From contig NZ_JAJMPA010000001.1 of the NCBI RefSeq assembly GCF_020991475.1, positions 1,922,001 through 1,986,000 on the forward strand: a DNA stretch of 64,000 bases, written 5' to 3'. Origin of the DNA: Pedobacter sp. MC2016-14 (GTDB lineage Bacteria > Bacteroidota > Bacteroidia > Sphingobacteriales > Sphingobacteriaceae). Positions 53,113-64,000 of the stretch are shown one piece after another. The translations under genes were made by a program, and so were the position numbers. A model generated the notes under the pieces. The model saw nothing but the letters and a program-made list of their open reading frames with translations. It searched no databases and was not told where the DNA came from. The stretch's first letter is position 1, and each line of letters begins with the position of its first letter.

Positions 53113-53454
53113 ATGAGTAACGTAAAGAACAGAGTAATTTTAACTGGATTTGCCGGGGCAGATCCAGTAATCGTTGAATTTCCAAATGAAAAAAGAGTGG
53201 CTCGTGTAAATCTGGCTATAAATGAATTTTACAGAGACAGCACTGGCGAGTTCGTAAACAAAACCCAGTGGTTCACATTGGTATTCTGGAATCAAAAGAT
53301 TAAGCTTATTGATGGAATTGTGAAAAAAGGTACAAACCTGAGTATAGAAGGCAAATTAAGCACACAGACTTATACCTCTAAAAAAGGAGAGCAGCGTTTT
53401 GCTATAGAAATTGTAGTCCATGCCCTCTCTATCCTAACTCCTGAGGAGGCATAA
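53113..53454 (+). CDS. ssb: Single-stranded DNA-binding protein
   Basis: A 113-residue OB-fold protein. NRVILTGFAGADPVIVEF, ARVNLAINEFYRD, WFTLVFWNQKI and GTNLSIEGKLSTQTYTSKKGEQRF match SSB. It lacks the usual acidic C-terminal tail (DDDIPF type) and ends at TPEEA, so it is probably a second, shorter SSB and not the main replication protein. It is monocistronic, with a strong bidirectional terminator after it. Confidence 0.9.
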   Translation: MSNVKNRVILTGFAGADPVIVEFPNEKRVARVNLAINEFYRDSTGEFVNKTQWFTLVFWNQKIKLIDGIVKKGTNLSIEGKLSTQTYTSKKGEQRFAIEIVVHALSILTPEEA

Positions 53455-53455
53455 T

Positions 53456-53490
53456 AAAAATGGGCAGGCGATAACCGCCTGCCCATTTTT
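53456..53490. terminator. Bidirectional terminator between ssb and the dehydrogenase gene
   Basis: A stem AAAAATGGGCAGGCG (53456-53470) with CGCCTGCCCATTTTT (53476-53490), perfect over 14-15 bp around a 5-base loop. A/T runs on both sides. Confidence 0.93.
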
Positions 53491-53491
53491 A

Positions 53492-54808
53492 TTATTTGGT
53501 TGCTGCTACCCTCCATACCGTATTGCTCACATCATCTGCTACAAGTAGGGCTCCGTCTGTTGTTACGGCTACACCAACAGGTCGGCCGTACACATCACCA
53601 CTTTCCGAGTCAGCTATAAAGCCGCTTAAAAAATCCTCTATAGGCCCAGCCTTTAGGCCGTTTTTAAATGGTACAAAAGCCACTTTATAACCAGAAAGTG
53701 CAGACCTGTTCCATGAACCGTGCTGACCAATAAATGCGCCACCCTGATATTTAAGGGGAAACTTTTTGTCCGTATAAAAAGCAAGTCCAAGAGAAGCGGT
53801 ATGGGCTCCTACAGCCACATCAGGAACTAGTGTTTTTGCCACAAGTTCTGGCTTCAGCCCTTTCATACGCGGGTCTTCATGCTGTCCATAATACGCATAT
53901 GGCCATCCGTAGAAGCCTCCTTTTTTTACACTGGTAATGTAATCAGGCACAAGATCATCTCCAAGGCCGTCGCGTTCATTTACTGCGGTCCATAAGGCTT
54001 GAGTACCCGGTGCCCAGGCCATGCCCACAGGATTTCGTAAACCACTACCGTAAATAATTTCTCCAGTACCATCAGGATTTACTTCCAGGATATTGGCTCT
54101 GCGTACTTCATGTTCCATTCCATTCTCTCCAACATTACTTCCTGAACCAACACTAATGTAAATTTTAGAATTGTCTTTATTGGCAATGAGGTTTCTGGTC
54201 CAGTGGTTATTGTAACCACCAGCAGGCAGCGCTACTATTTTTGTTCCATTACCCTTTATGCTGAGGTCACCTGTTTTATAAGGATATTTCCAAACGCCAT
54301 CGGTATTGGCAACATAAAATGAATCGCCTATAATCAGTACACCATAAGGTTGATTTAAGCCTTTAATGAATAAGCTTTGCACATCTGGTTTGCCATCCTT
54401 GTTGGTATCCCTAAATAAAATGACGGTGTTGGCGCTTTCTCCTCCCTGTTCAGATTTTGCCTTTCCACTAATGGCATTTGCCACTTTTTCTTTTGCAGAA
54501 CGTTCAGAATTTGACAATACCACTAGTATATCACCATTGGGGGCGATGTAAATATTTCGTGGACTTTTAATATTTGACGCAAACTTAGTTACGGTAAAAC
54601 CTGCAGGAGCAGTAGGTGTTTTCCCCTCTGGCCAGCCAATTACCTTGCTGAATTTGTTTTTCGAGGCTTTTTCATCAGGCTCTGGTAATACCAATTCCTG
54701 GTTGCTTTTTGTTTTTACGGTATCTGTTTGACCTGTAGCTTTATTGTTTTCTGATCCACAGGCAATAATTAATGGAATCGCTGCAAGTATGTAAAATAGG
54801 TTCTTCAT
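53492..54808 (-). CDS. Sorbosone/glucose dehydrogenase-like beta-propeller lipoprotein
   Basis: A 438-residue lipoprotein (IIAC, cysteine 17). After a polar linker it forms a six-bladed GSDH-type propeller: NIYIAPNGDILVVLSNSE, IYISVGSGSNVGENG, RRANILEVNPDGTGEIIYGSGLRNPVGMAW, AHTASLGLAFY, and FIGQHGSWNRS near the end. The family oxidises aldoses or sorbosone with PQQ. No PQQ-biosynthesis genes are seen here, and cofactor use is inferred. It faces ssb across a shared terminator. Confidence 0.87.
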   Translation of the reverse strand: MKNLFYILAAIPLIIACGSENNKATGQTDTVKTKSNQELVLPEPDEKASKNKFSKVIGWPEGKTPTAPAGFTVTKFASNIKSPRNIYIAPNGDILVVLSNSERSAKEKVANAISGKAKSEQGGESANTVILFRDTNKDGKPDVQSLFIKGLNQPYGVLIIGDSFYVANTDGVWKYPYKTGDLSIKGNGTKIVALPAGGYNNHWTRNLIANKDNSKIYISVGSGSNVGENGMEHEVRRANILEVNPDGTGEIIYGSGLRNPVGMAWAPGTQALWTAVNERDGLGDDLVPDYITSVKKGGFYGWPYAYYGQHEDPRMKGLKPELVAKTLVPDVAVGAHTASLGLAFYTDKKFPLKYQGGAFIGQHGSWNRSALSGYKVAFVPFKNGLKAGPIEDFLSGFIADSESGDVYGRPVGVAVTTDGALLVADDVSNTVWRVAATK

Positions 54809-54941
54809 TTCTTTACTTATTTATTTCAAGTTGATAACACCTAAATCAATCAGATGTTTAATAAAGTACGGCAATTACGATGGAAAAAAGGCCTAATATG
54901 CTATTTATTTTAATGCATTTATAACATTCCAATGCGATTAA

Positions 54942-57260
<2,319 letters not shown>

Positions 57261-57276
57261 GCATCTAAAAAATAAG

Positions 57277-57314
57277 AATGGGCTGGTCAGTTAATGATGC
57301 AGCCCATTTTTTTT
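57277..57314 (+). terminator. Rho-independent terminator after icd
   Basis: AATGGGCTG (57277-57285) with CAGCCCATT (57300-57308), a 9-bp perfect stem and 14-base loop, then an eight-T run. Confidence 0.85.
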
Positions 57315-57366
57315 GTCAAAACATTTGAAGATTTGATAACGTTATACTGGTATAAAATTTAAGGTT

Positions 57367-57792
57367 ATGATTGACAACGGAATTGATAATTTAGACGGCA
57401 AAGGCTCAAATGATAAAATCCACGCTCCAGAACTTGGACAAACGCAGGATTTTAATGAGCTTACATTTAATGAAGAAAAAGATAGTTTTGAACTGGATGT
57501 TAAGGGGCCTGAAAAGGACTATGATCATCCCTTACCTTATGATACTACGGCAGCAAGTGGGGGAGATGACAACTCTACCTATGATGAGCAAAACCCGTAT
57601 ATTGGTGATGAGTATGGCAGCAAAGAGGTTCAGGGAGACGATCAGCTAGCTGAGTTGGCCATGCATGTTGATGAAGGCGAAAGTGTAGCTGTTACTCCCG
57701 AAGATGAATTTTTAGCACGTACGCCAGAGGATGACAGGGATGATCTTGATGAGGAGGGATACCCTATTAACGACGGCCCCCCAATGCCTTAA
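57367..57792 (+). CDS. Small highly acidic hypothetical protein
   Basis: A 141-residue protein with no signal peptide, membrane segment or known domain. It is rich in Asp, Glu and Gly and very poor in basic residues and cysteine (none seen), with repeated DE/ED runs such as ARTPEDDRDDLDEEG. It is probably disordered. The codon phase is steady and no other frame competes. It follows icd after that gene's terminator and precedes dnaX on the opposite strand. Function unknown. Confidence 0.6.
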   Translation: MIDNGIDNLDGKGSNDKIHAPELGQTQDFNELTFNEEKDSFELDVKGPEKDYDHPLPYDTTAASGGDDNSTYDEQNPYIGDEYGSKEVQGDDQLAELAMHVDEGESVAVTPEDEFLARTPEDDRDDLDEEGYPINDGPPMP

Positions 57793-57926
57793 TTCCTGTT
57801 TGTAATGCTAGCTTGATGCTTTACACTCAACTGAAAAATGTTCACTTGCAATAGCAAGCTGCGCTTTTTAAGTTATCGCAAGCCTTGCAATTAAACATTA
57901 TAAATCAGAATTACGAAATCATATAA

Positions 57927-59729
57927 TTAAGGGTTTACATCCAGGTTAAAGCGGCGGCGCATCTCTTCCAGTTTTGGATTTTTTTCTATTAAGTACTGGT
58001 ATTTTTCGGTACTTGTATATAGCCTGTTGGTTACCTTGCGCTCTACTTTTCTGGTTACGATACTGGTGTCGAAATTCCGGAGATTAGGGCGCAGGTAATT
58101 TAAAAACTCTACAAGTTCTGCCTGAAGAATACTTTCTTGTGCAGTATTTTCAATCATTACCGTAATTTCAGCGCCATTTAATTCAGGTTCAGAACTGGTA
58201 AGTATGGTATAAAAGTTAATTTTATGCTCCTCCATCGCCTTGTTGGAATACACTTTCCACAACTTCAGTAGCTGCTCAAGCGTAAAAGTCTCTTTGTCAT
58301 TACCCGTAATATATTTAGGCTCTTTATCGTCTTCTCCGGCAGCGGTACTAGTTAAAGCTGTTAAAGAAGGAATAAGTGTAGCACCTGCCATGTTTCCAGA
58401 TTGCATAGGTGTTAAAGCAATCTTTGCAACTGGTGCGGGTTTTAATGCAACAGGAGCGAGAGGAGCAGGCTCTTCTACTTTAGGTAAAGGTGCTGAAATA
58501 CGATCTGGGACGGCAACCTGAGGACTGCGTTCAACCGGTATTTCGTTTTTTACATCAGTTTTTTTTTTAATCTGATCTGAGTCAGTTGCAGTTGTAGAAG
58601 CCGTTTGAGGAAGTTGCGCCAGTTGTATTACTGAGTTGATGTGGCACATCTTAATTAACGAAAGTTCTACCTGGAGCCGTTGGTTCTTGCTATTTTTATA
58701 AATCAGATCACATTGATTGGCCAGATTTAGCGCTGTTAATATGAACGATGTGGAAGTCTGCTGACTTTGTAAAAGGTATTTTTGCTTGATGTTTTCACTT
58801 ACTTCAAGTAGTTTAATCGTTTGTGGATCTTTTCCAACCAATAAATTTCTCAGGTGACTAGCCAGACCATTGATGAAGTTATTTCCATCAAAGCCATTGT
58901 TGAGGATTTCATCAAACAGCACCAGTGCTTTGCTCACATCGGCCGTGGTCAGGTATTCGGTAAGCTTAAAGTAGTAATCGTAATCAAGGATATTTAAGTT
59001 GTCAATTACAGATTTGTAAGTAAGGTTTTTATTGGTGTAACTTACAATCTGATCAAACATGGAAAGGGCATCTCTTAGTCCACCATCTGCTTTTTGAGCA
59101 ATGATGTGTAAGCCATCAGCCTCTACATTGATACTTTCACGTATCGCAATATTATTCAGGTGCGATGCAATGTCTTCTACCTGGATTCTGTTGAAATCAA
59201 AAATCTGGCATCGTGATAAAATGGTAGGCAATATTTTATGCTTTTCTGTTGTTGCCAGAATAAAAATAGCATAAGAAGGTGGCTCTTCAAGGGTCTTTAA
59301 AAAAGCATTAAAGGCATTTGCGGAGAGCATGTGTACCTCATCTATAATGTAGATTTTATATTTCCCCGCTTGTGGCGGTATCCGAACCTGCTCAATCAAA
59401 CTCCTAATGTCATCTACAGAGTTGTTGGAGGCGGCATCCAGTTCATGGAAATTAAAAGAGTGCCCGGTTTGGAAGGAGATGCAAGAATCACAAGTACCAC
59501 AAGCTTCCTGCTCAGGAGTAAGATTGGTACAATTGATAGTTTTGGCTAAGATCCTTGCGCAGGTAGTTTTACCTACACCTCTCGGTCCACAGAATAAAAA
59601 AGCCTGTGCAAGCTGGTTGTTTTTAATGGCATTTTTAAGTGTACCTGTAATGTGCAGCTGTCCTACAACGGTTTCAAACGTTGCCGGACGGTATTTACGG
59701 GCAGATACTATGAAATTTTCCATTGCCAC
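57927..59729 (-). CDS. dnaX: DNA polymerase III subunit gamma/tau
   Basis: A 600-residue clamp-loader ATPase. AAA+ features are Walker A GPRGVGKTT (48-56), a zinc-binding set (Cys67, Cys77, Cys80, Cys83), Walker B IIDEVH (128-133) and the TILSRCQIFDF sensor region. A proline/alanine-rich linker (about 405-455) precedes a C-terminal tau-like domain. An alternative start 2 codons later (MENFIV) cannot be excluded. It loads the sliding clamp and ties the polymerase cores together. It is monocistronic, divergent from the small gene at 59807. Confidence 0.96.
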   Translation of the reverse strand: MAMENFIVSARKYRPATFETVVGQLHITGTLKNAIKNNQLAQAFLFCGPRGVGKTTCARILAKTINCTNLTPEQEACGTCDSCISFQTGHSFNFHELDAASNNSVDDIRSLIEQVRIPPQAGKYKIYIIDEVHMLSANAFNAFLKTLEEPPSYAIFILATTEKHKILPTILSRCQIFDFNRIQVEDIASHLNNIAIRESINVEADGLHIIAQKADGGLRDALSMFDQIVSYTNKNLTYKSVIDNLNILDYDYYFKLTEYLTTADVSKALVLFDEILNNGFDGNNFINGLASHLRNLLVGKDPQTIKLLEVSENIKQKYLLQSQQTSTSFILTALNLANQCDLIYKNSKNQRLQVELSLIKMCHINSVIQLAQLPQTASTTATDSDQIKKKTDVKNEIPVERSPQVAVPDRISAPLPKVEEPAPLAPVALKPAPVAKIALTPMQSGNMAGATLIPSLTALTSTAAGEDDKEPKYITGNDKETFTLEQLLKLWKVYSNKAMEEHKINFYTILTSSEPELNGAEITVMIENTAQESILQAELVEFLNYLRPNLRNFDTSIVTRKVERKVTNRLYTSTEKYQYLIEKNPKLEEMRRRFNLDVNP

Positions 59730-59806
59730 GAAATTATAAAATATTTATGGATTAAAGAAGTGGAGTTTTACTAGATTCGCAGTAGTAAATACTAACAAAA
59801 AGAGAA

Positions 59807-60097
59807 ATGAAATTTACAGCATCGCGGTTATCAGAAGGGAATAAGGTTTTTCCGGCGCAGATCATTTTAGAAGAGAGCAGTGTAGAAGTTAAAATTCCGG
59901 GATTATTTAGCGGGGATTCTAAATACCTGAACTATGAAGACATTACGGCCATTGAAATAGATACACCAATGATTGGTTTTTCTACCATCAGGTTATTTCA
60001 CAACGGAAACAAAGTGGAGGTTCATGGATTCTCTAAATCGGATGTGAAAGAGATTAGAAGAATCATTGATGAGGCAAGAAGTAAAAGAAGACGTTAA
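59807..60097 (+). CDS. Small bacterial PH-like domain protein
   Basis: A 96-residue protein with an N-terminal beta part and a C-terminal helix (KSDVKEIRRIIDEARSKRR). The order of strands (LEESSVEVKIPGLFSGDSKY, then YEDITAIEID, TIRLFHNGNKVEVHGFS) recalls bPH domains. There is no signal peptide or membrane segment. It starts 78 bp from dnaX on the other strand and ends at a strong terminator. Function is unknown. Confidence 0.65.
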   Translation: MKFTASRLSEGNKVFPAQIILEESSVEVKIPGLFSGDSKYLNYEDITAIEIDTPMIGFSTIRLFHNGNKVEVHGFSKSDVKEIRRIIDEARSKRRR

Positions 60098-60114
60098 TTT
60101 TAAGTGTACATAAA

Positions 60115-60150
60115 AAAAGCGTCCTGGTAAAAACCGGGACGCTTTTATTC
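60115..60150. terminator. Bidirectional terminator between the PH-like gene and rplI
   Basis: AAAAGCGTCCTGGT (60115-60128) pairs with ACCGGGACGCTTTT (60133-60146), 14 bp with one wobble, a 4-base A loop, and A/T runs on both sides. Confidence 0.92.
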
Positions 60151-60163
60151 CTTTTAAGGAAGA

Positions 60164-60607
60164 TTACTCAGCTACTACAGCGAAAGGAACTTTAACTTTC
60201 ACTTCTTTGTGTAAGTTTAGGTTAGCAACATAGTCACCAACAAATTTAGGCTCAGTTTCAAAAGTAATACGGCGACGGTCAACATCAAAACCTTGTTGTT
60301 TTAATGCATCAGCAATCATAATGGTGTTAACTGCACCAAAAATCTTACCTGTTTCACCAGCTTTAGCACCAATTGATAATTTAACATCAGTTAAACGCTC
60401 AGCGATACTTTCAGCATCTTTCTTAATTTTATCTTGTTTAAAAGCAGCTTGCTTCAAGTTTTCTGCCAATACTTTTTTAGCAGAAGAAGTAGCCAATTGA
60501 GCAAAACCTTGAGGAATCAGGTAATTACGACCGTATCCTGGCTTTACATTTACGATATCATCTTTTTCCCCTAGGGACTTGATATCTTGTTTTAAAATGA
60601 TTTCCAT
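60164..60607 (-). CDS. rplI: 50S ribosomal protein L9
   Basis: A 147-residue large-subunit protein. The N-terminal signature MEIILKQDIKSLGEKDDIVNVKPGYGRNYLIPQG-like start, the long linker helix and the C-terminal domain (IGAKAGETGKIFGAVN) are typical. It is last in rpsF-rpsR-rplI, 9 bp after rpsR. Confidence 0.98.
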   Translation of the reverse strand: MEIILKQDIKSLGEKDDIVNVKPGYGRNYLIPQGFAQLATSSAKKVLAENLKQAAFKQDKIKKDAESIAERLTDVKLSIGAKAGETGKIFGAVNTIMIADALKQQGFDVDRRRITFETEPKFVGDYVANLNLHKEVKVKVPFAVVAE

Positions 60608-60616
60608 CTCTCTGCT

Positions 60617-60880
60617 CTATTTTAACATGTCAGCAACGAACGGCAACAAACCAATGTGACGGGCACGTTTTACGGCTTGAGCTACTTTACGTTGAAATTT
60701 CAATGAAGTACCAGTTAAACGGCGTGGTAAAATTTTACCTTGATCATTGATGAATTTCAATAGAAAGTTTGCGTCTTTGTAATCAATATATTTAATACCG
60801 TTTTTTCTGAAACGGCAATATTTTTTTCTGTTATCGTCCACTTTAGGAGCGGTAACATATTGTATTGTATCCTTTGCCAT
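60617..60880 (-). CDS. rpsR: 30S ribosomal protein S18
   Basis: An 87-residue small-subunit protein. [16 protein letters not shown], the LPRRLTGTS motif and [10 protein letters not shown] are the S18 signature. It overlaps rpsF by 1 base (stop/start TAATG type), in the standard order S6-S18-L9. Confidence 0.98.
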   Translation of the reverse strand: MAKDTIQYVTAPKVDDNRKKYCRFRKNGIKYIDYKDANFLLKFINDQGKILPRRLTGTSLKFQRKVAQAVKRARHIGLLPFVADMLK

Positions 60881-61239
60881 TATACTGCAGCCTCCTGTTT
60901 AGGTTTTTTGTTAAAAGCACCACTACGTTTTTTCTCATTATATGCAACCGCATGACGGTCTAATCTAATGGTAAGGAAACGAAGCACACGCTCATCGCGT
61001 TTAAGCTCTAACTCCAACTTGTTTATTAATTCACCTGAAGATTTGTACTCTGTAAGGTGGAAAAATCCGCTTGCTTTTTTCTCAATCGGATACGCTAATT
61101 TTCTCAAACCCCAATTGTCCTCTTGAACAATTTCGGCACCGCTGTCAGTAATGATTTTGCTAAATTTAGCTAATGCTTCTTTTGCAACTTCTTCTGACAA
61201 CAACGGGGTTAGAACGATAACAGTTTCGTACTGATTCAT
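60880..61239 (-). CDS. rpsF: 30S ribosomal protein S6
   Basis: A 119-residue small-subunit protein that pairs with S18. [16 protein letters not shown] and [20 protein letters not shown] match S6. It is the first gene of the ribosomal operon, driven by the consensus promoter at 61285-61315. The C-terminal tail ([13 protein letters not shown]) is basic and short. Confidence 0.98.
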   Translation of the reverse strand: MNQYETVIVLTPLLSEEVAKEALAKFSKIITDSGAEIVQEDNWGLRKLAYPIEKKASGFFHLTEYKSSGELINKLELELKRDERVLRFLTIRLDRHAVAYNEKKRSGAFNKKPKQEAAV

Positions 61240-61284
61240 TGTTATTTAATTGTTTTTTAATTAATCCGCTTTTATAACGGGTTG

Positions 61285-61315
61285 CAAAAATAACAATATA
61301 TTTCTAAATATCAAA
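61285..61315 (-). promoter_or_regulatory. Bacteroidota primary promoter of rpsF-rpsR-rplI
   Basis: On the minus strand TTTG (61315-61312), exactly 19 bp, then TATTTTTG (61292-61285). Both boxes are perfect. The 19-bp spacing is the same as in the tRNA-Ala promoter of this window. Confidence 0.85.
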
Positions 61316-61373
61316 CACATAGTTTCTATATTCGGGCTTACACATGTATTTAAGTTTTATTTACATTTGCAGT

Positions 61374-62096
61374 ATGGCCGCTAAAAAACGCAAAGCAACT
61401 AAAAGCAAATCCCCATTATGGGAAAAAATCACCACCATCGCCCTGCGGGTGCTGGTTTGGTTCGTGATGGTGTCTATTGTTTGGGTGCTGGCCTACCGGT
61501 TCATTAATCCGCCTATCACGCTATTAATGATCGAAAGAAATATTGAGCGAAAGGCAGATGGCAAATCTTTTAAAACCCATAAAAAATGGGTTGATTTTGA
61601 AGATATTTCTGACAACATGAAAAGAGCAGCTGTATCTGCAGAAGATCAGTTGTTTTTAAAACATATAGGATTCGATGTTCATGCCATAGAAAAAGCCTTT
61701 AAGAGCAATGCCAAAGGCAAAAAGGTAAAGGGTGGAAGTACCATATCTCAGCAAACTGCAAAGAACGTGTTTTTGTGGCCCGGTCGTTCCTGGGTTAGAA
61801 AAGGCTTCGAAGCCTATTTTACATTGCTGATTGAGTTACTTTGGAATAAAGAACGGATCCTGGAAGTTTATCTTAACGTTATAGAAATGGGAGACGGTAT
61901 CTACGGTGCCGAAGCCGCTGCACAAGAATACTATGGTAAATCTTGTAGTGAGCTAAGTCGTAAACAGGCTGCGCTCATTGCTGCATGTTTTCCTAATCCG
62001 TTAAGATGGACACCTGAACGACCAACAACTTACATCAGGCACAGACAGTATTTGATTATGCGCAACATGCGTAGATTGGGACCGCTGGATTTTTAG
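61374..62096 (+). CDS. mtgA: Monofunctional biosynthetic peptidoglycan transglycosylase
   Basis: The start at 61374 (MAAKKRK) is preferred over 61344, which would begin upstream of a perfect -7 box (TACATTTG, 61362-61369). The 240-residue protein has a short basic N-terminus, one membrane anchor (about 18-38) and a GT51 domain with SAEDQLFLKH (catalytic Glu), GGSTISQQTAKN and KERILEVYLNVIEMG. It polymerises lipid II into glycan strands in the periplasm. No transpeptidase domain follows. It is divergent from rpsF. Confidence 0.95.
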   Translation: MAAKKRKATKSKSPLWEKITTIALRVLVWFVMVSIVWVLAYRFINPPITLLMIERNIERKADGKSFKTHKKWVDFEDISDNMKRAAVSAEDQLFLKHIGFDVHAIEKAFKSNAKGKKVKGGSTISQQTAKNVFLWPGRSWVRKGFEAYFTLLIELLWNKERILEVYLNVIEMGDGIYGAEAAAQEYYGKSCSELSRKQAALIAACFPNPLRWTPERPTTYIRHRQYLIMRNMRRLGPLDF

Positions 62097-62138
62097 GTTT
62101 CGTAATGCGGGTGTTTATTGACTATCTTAAGCCCAATT

Positions 62139-62690
62139 ATGCTGTTTGAGGAAGATGATAAAAATTATTGGGAGCAAATGCGGCTTGGTGATAAGCAAGC
62201 TTTATTTGAGCTTTACAATAAAATGTATTTTCATCTGATCAGGTTCGGCTTGAAAATAAATGCTGATGACGAGCTTGTGAAAGATTGTGTAAATCAGATT
62301 TTTCTTAACTTATGGGACAAGCGCGAGCGGTTACAGCCAATTGATAATGTAAAGTCATACCTAATGACTACACTGCGCAGATGCATGCTGGATCAGCTTT
62401 CTTATCAGGACAAGATGGATCTGGCCTTTAATAAACTCGGTGCTGAAGAAGATTGGAGTGAACTTTCCTATGAGGAGATTATCATTAATATGCAACAGGA
62501 TGATGAGATGCGCGAAAAATTACACGATGCGATTCGCCAGCTTACTCCAAGACAGATTGAATTGATAAAGCTTAAATTTTTTGAAGGATTGAGTTATGAA
62601 CAAATAGCTGAACATACTTCTCAAACAGTGAAAACTGCATATAACACCATTTATGATGCAATTAAAATGCTTAGAAAGTTGCTGAAATAA
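62139..62690 (+). CDS. ECF RNA polymerase sigma-70 factor
   Basis: The ATG at 62139 (MLFEEDDKN) is chosen because the frame begins earlier only with a TTG at 62118. The 183-residue protein has region 2 with ELYNKMYFHLIRFGLKI and KDCVNQIFLNLWDKRERL, and region 4 with LSYEEIIINM further on and the helix-turn-helix LSYEQIAEHTSQTVKTAY. A FecR gene and a SusC-like start follow, so it is the sigma of a further import locus that runs off the right edge. Confidence 0.92.
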   Translation: MLFEEDDKNYWEQMRLGDKQALFELYNKMYFHLIRFGLKINADDELVKDCVNQIFLNLWDKRERLQPIDNVKSYLMTTLRRCMLDQLSYQDKMDLAFNKLGAEEDWSELSYEEIIINMQQDDEMREKLHDAIRQLTPRQIELIKLKFFEGLSYEQIAEHTSQTVKTAYNTIYDAIKMLRKLLK

Positions 62691-62765
62691 AATAAATATA
62701 AAAAAATTGCAAATTCTCTTAGGAAAAGCAGGTAGTTTTTCCGTCTATAGGTTAAAACGACCTTT

Positions 62766-63887
62766 ATGCAATTGCCAAAAGATAATTTTTCCATTGAAGA
62801 ACTGATTTGTAACGAGTCTTTTCAGCAATATTGCTTTGGTACTTCACTGGAGAACCAGATTCTGTGGAATGAATGGATTGCTAAGCATCCAGAACGGGCT
62901 TTAGATATTCAACAAGCCAAGCAAATTTTTGATCTTTTAAGTGCCAGGCAGGGAAATCGTATCCGGCAGTTGAAAGACCTGAGGACGGGGATTAAACAAA
63001 GAGAAGCTTTTGCCACTCTTATAGTTGAAGAACCGGCGCAAGGTGACGTCAAAAAACGAAGTTTATATACTTATATCAGCACTATAGCGGCTGCGGCCGT
63101 AATTATACTACTTTCTTTTTACTTTTTGCAGAGCGACTCCACATCTGGCATTCATGTTTTGTTCAGTAGCATTAACTCTCATGTTATATACTCAAGAGAT
63201 ACGGCCAGAAAAACCATAGTTCTGAGTGATGGTACTTTGATAACGCTTGCCAAGGAGAGTACCCTAAAACTTCCAAAAGACTTTAGTACAAAAAATAGAG
63301 AAATTTGGCTTTCCGGAGAGGCATTTTTTGACGTAAAACACGACAAATCACATCCTTTTGTGGTACATACTTCTTACAATGACATTAAAGTACTTGGAAC
63401 TACTTTCAATGTAAAAGCCTATGAGTCCTCGAAATCCATGGAAACATCCTTAATTCAGGGGAGCGTAAGGGTAGAGTCTAAAAAGTATCCTGGATATTCA
63501 ATAACATTAAAGCCAAATCAAAAACTAGTTACCAATAATTACCCTTCAAAAACAGAAGACTTTAGCAGTATTTTTAAGCTATCGGTGCTTGCAAAGGCTA
63601 TTCCTGCAGAAAATGCGACGCATGTAAAAGGAAGCTCCACCATTCCTAGCGAATTAAAGTGGGTTCGGAATCGACTCGATATTGAAAATGAGCCCCTTTG
63701 GTCAATTGCGGAGAAACTGCAAAATTGGTACGGGATAAACATTGTCATTAAAGACGATGCGGTGAAAAATTACCGCTATTCCGGAGTGTTTGAAAATGAA
63801 ACCATTTTAAAAACCTTAGAAGCATTGCAACTCTCTTATCCATTTAAATTTAAAGTAGAAGAAGCACGAATTACCATTAGCAAATAA
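62766..63887 (+). CDS. FecR-family anti-sigma factor
   Basis: A 373-residue inner-membrane anti-sigma protein. The N-terminal cytoplasmic part (about 1-97) precedes one membrane segment (about 98-120, YISTIAAAAVIILLSFYFL). The FecR periplasmic domain has LSDGTLITLAKESTLKLP, LSGEAFFDVKHD and VLGTTFNVKAYE. A C-terminal DUF4974-like domain (about 305-373, WVRNRLDIENEPLWSIAEKLQ) meets the receptor STN. It lies 75 bp after its sigma gene and 39 bp before the receptor start. Confidence 0.93.
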   Translation: MQLPKDNFSIEELICNESFQQYCFGTSLENQILWNEWIAKHPERALDIQQAKQIFDLLSARQGNRIRQLKDLRTGIKQREAFATLIVEEPAQGDVKKRSLYTYISTIAAAAVIILLSFYFLQSDSTSGIHVLFSSINSHVIYSRDTARKTIVLSDGTLITLAKESTLKLPKDFSTKNREIWLSGEAFFDVKHDKSHPFVVHTSYNDIKVLGTTFNVKAYESSKSMETSLIQGSVRVESKKYPGYSITLKPNQKLVTNNYPSKTEDFSSIFKLSVLAKAIPAENATHVKGSSTIPSELKWVRNRLDIENEPLWSIAEKLQNWYGINIVIKDDAVKNYRYSGVFENETILKTLEALQLSYPFKFKVEEARITISK

Positions 63888-63926
63888 CCTTAGAATAATA
63901 TTTACCTAAACCCTAAACCACAGAAC

Positions 63927-64000
63927 ATGAGAAGAACTCTACTTTTGGCTTATCTGGATAAGTATGCGGAAACCAACCGGTTTCTGCTGAAAATAAAACT
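63927..64000 (+). CDS. Start of a SusC-like TonB-dependent receptor (cut by window edge)
   Basis: Only 24 full codons are visible (MRRTLLLAYLDKYAETNRFLLKIK is the longest readable stretch, shortened here to its start MRRTLLL). The order sigma-FecR-ORF and a basic leader before a presumed signal peptide match SusC genes with STN domains, like the one at 9025. The assignment rests on position and cannot be verified inside the window. Confidence 0.5.
   Translation, partial: MRRTLLLAYLDKYAETNRFLLKIK

Overview
The window looks like chromosome of a Bacteroidota bacterium, most likely a Pedobacter-like Sphingobacteriaceae. The evidence is four SusC/SusD outer-membrane pairs (one SusC cut by the left edge) and a fifth SusC beginning at the right edge. 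There are also ECF sigma/FecR pairs, a LytS/LytTR two-component system, a monomeric NADP isocitrate dehydrogenase, many lipoproteins, and promoters of the Bacteroidota type (TTTG, 19 bp, TAnnTTTG). The genus is inferred from gene content, not from a marker-gene comparison.

Layout. 1-18048: a two-block polysaccharide-utilization region. Block A is SusC (partial), SusD, a DUF5689 lipoprotein, a small secreted beta protein and a secreted endonuclease/exonuclease/phosphatase (EEP) enzyme. Block B is ECF sigma, FecR anti-sigma, SusC with an STN signalling domain, SusD, an EEP lipoprotein, an SGNH esterase and a GH92 alpha-mannosidase. The SusC/D pairs of A and B resemble each other and each block has an EEP enzyme, so the target is probably a phosphodiester-decorated, mannose-containing glycan or glycolipid. 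18091-31206: housekeeping and accessory genes. These are NhaA, a SulP transporter, a two-DTG aspartyl protease, DUF6266, tRNA-Ala(GGC), a kinase-like orphan with a DinB partner, a class V aminotransferase, a sirtuin, DUF2490, a small S74-like protein, the formaldehyde-fixing pair hxlB-hxlA, a cupin and a fatty acid desaturase. 31264-43917: an outer-membrane barrel protein, then a LytS-type kinase, a secreted zinc metalloprotease, SusC/SusD and a LytTR regulator, which reads as a peptide/protein-uptake unit bracketed by its own two-component system. 43986-52007 (minus strand): a GH30 glucan locus (sensor, SusC, SusD, GH30). 52071-62096: epimerase, SSB-like protein, PQQ-type dehydrogenase, icd, dnaX, rpsF-rpsR-rplI and mtgA. 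62139-64000: a further ECF sigma, FecR and the first codons of a SusC-like receptor.

The most unusual item is the 638-residue protein at 50091-52007. It joins a 7TM-DISM membrane sensor and a coiled coil to the zinc-ribbon/helix-turn-helix DNA-binding part of an IS1595-type transposase, without the catalytic DDE domain. It lies directly upstream of the GH30 SusC/D operon, and the 366-bp gap between them holds repeated ACCGCTGTA and ATACGCTTCA motifs. My hypothesis is a membrane-anchored one-component regulator built from a captured transposase domain. No database search was possible, so all novelty statements are provisional.
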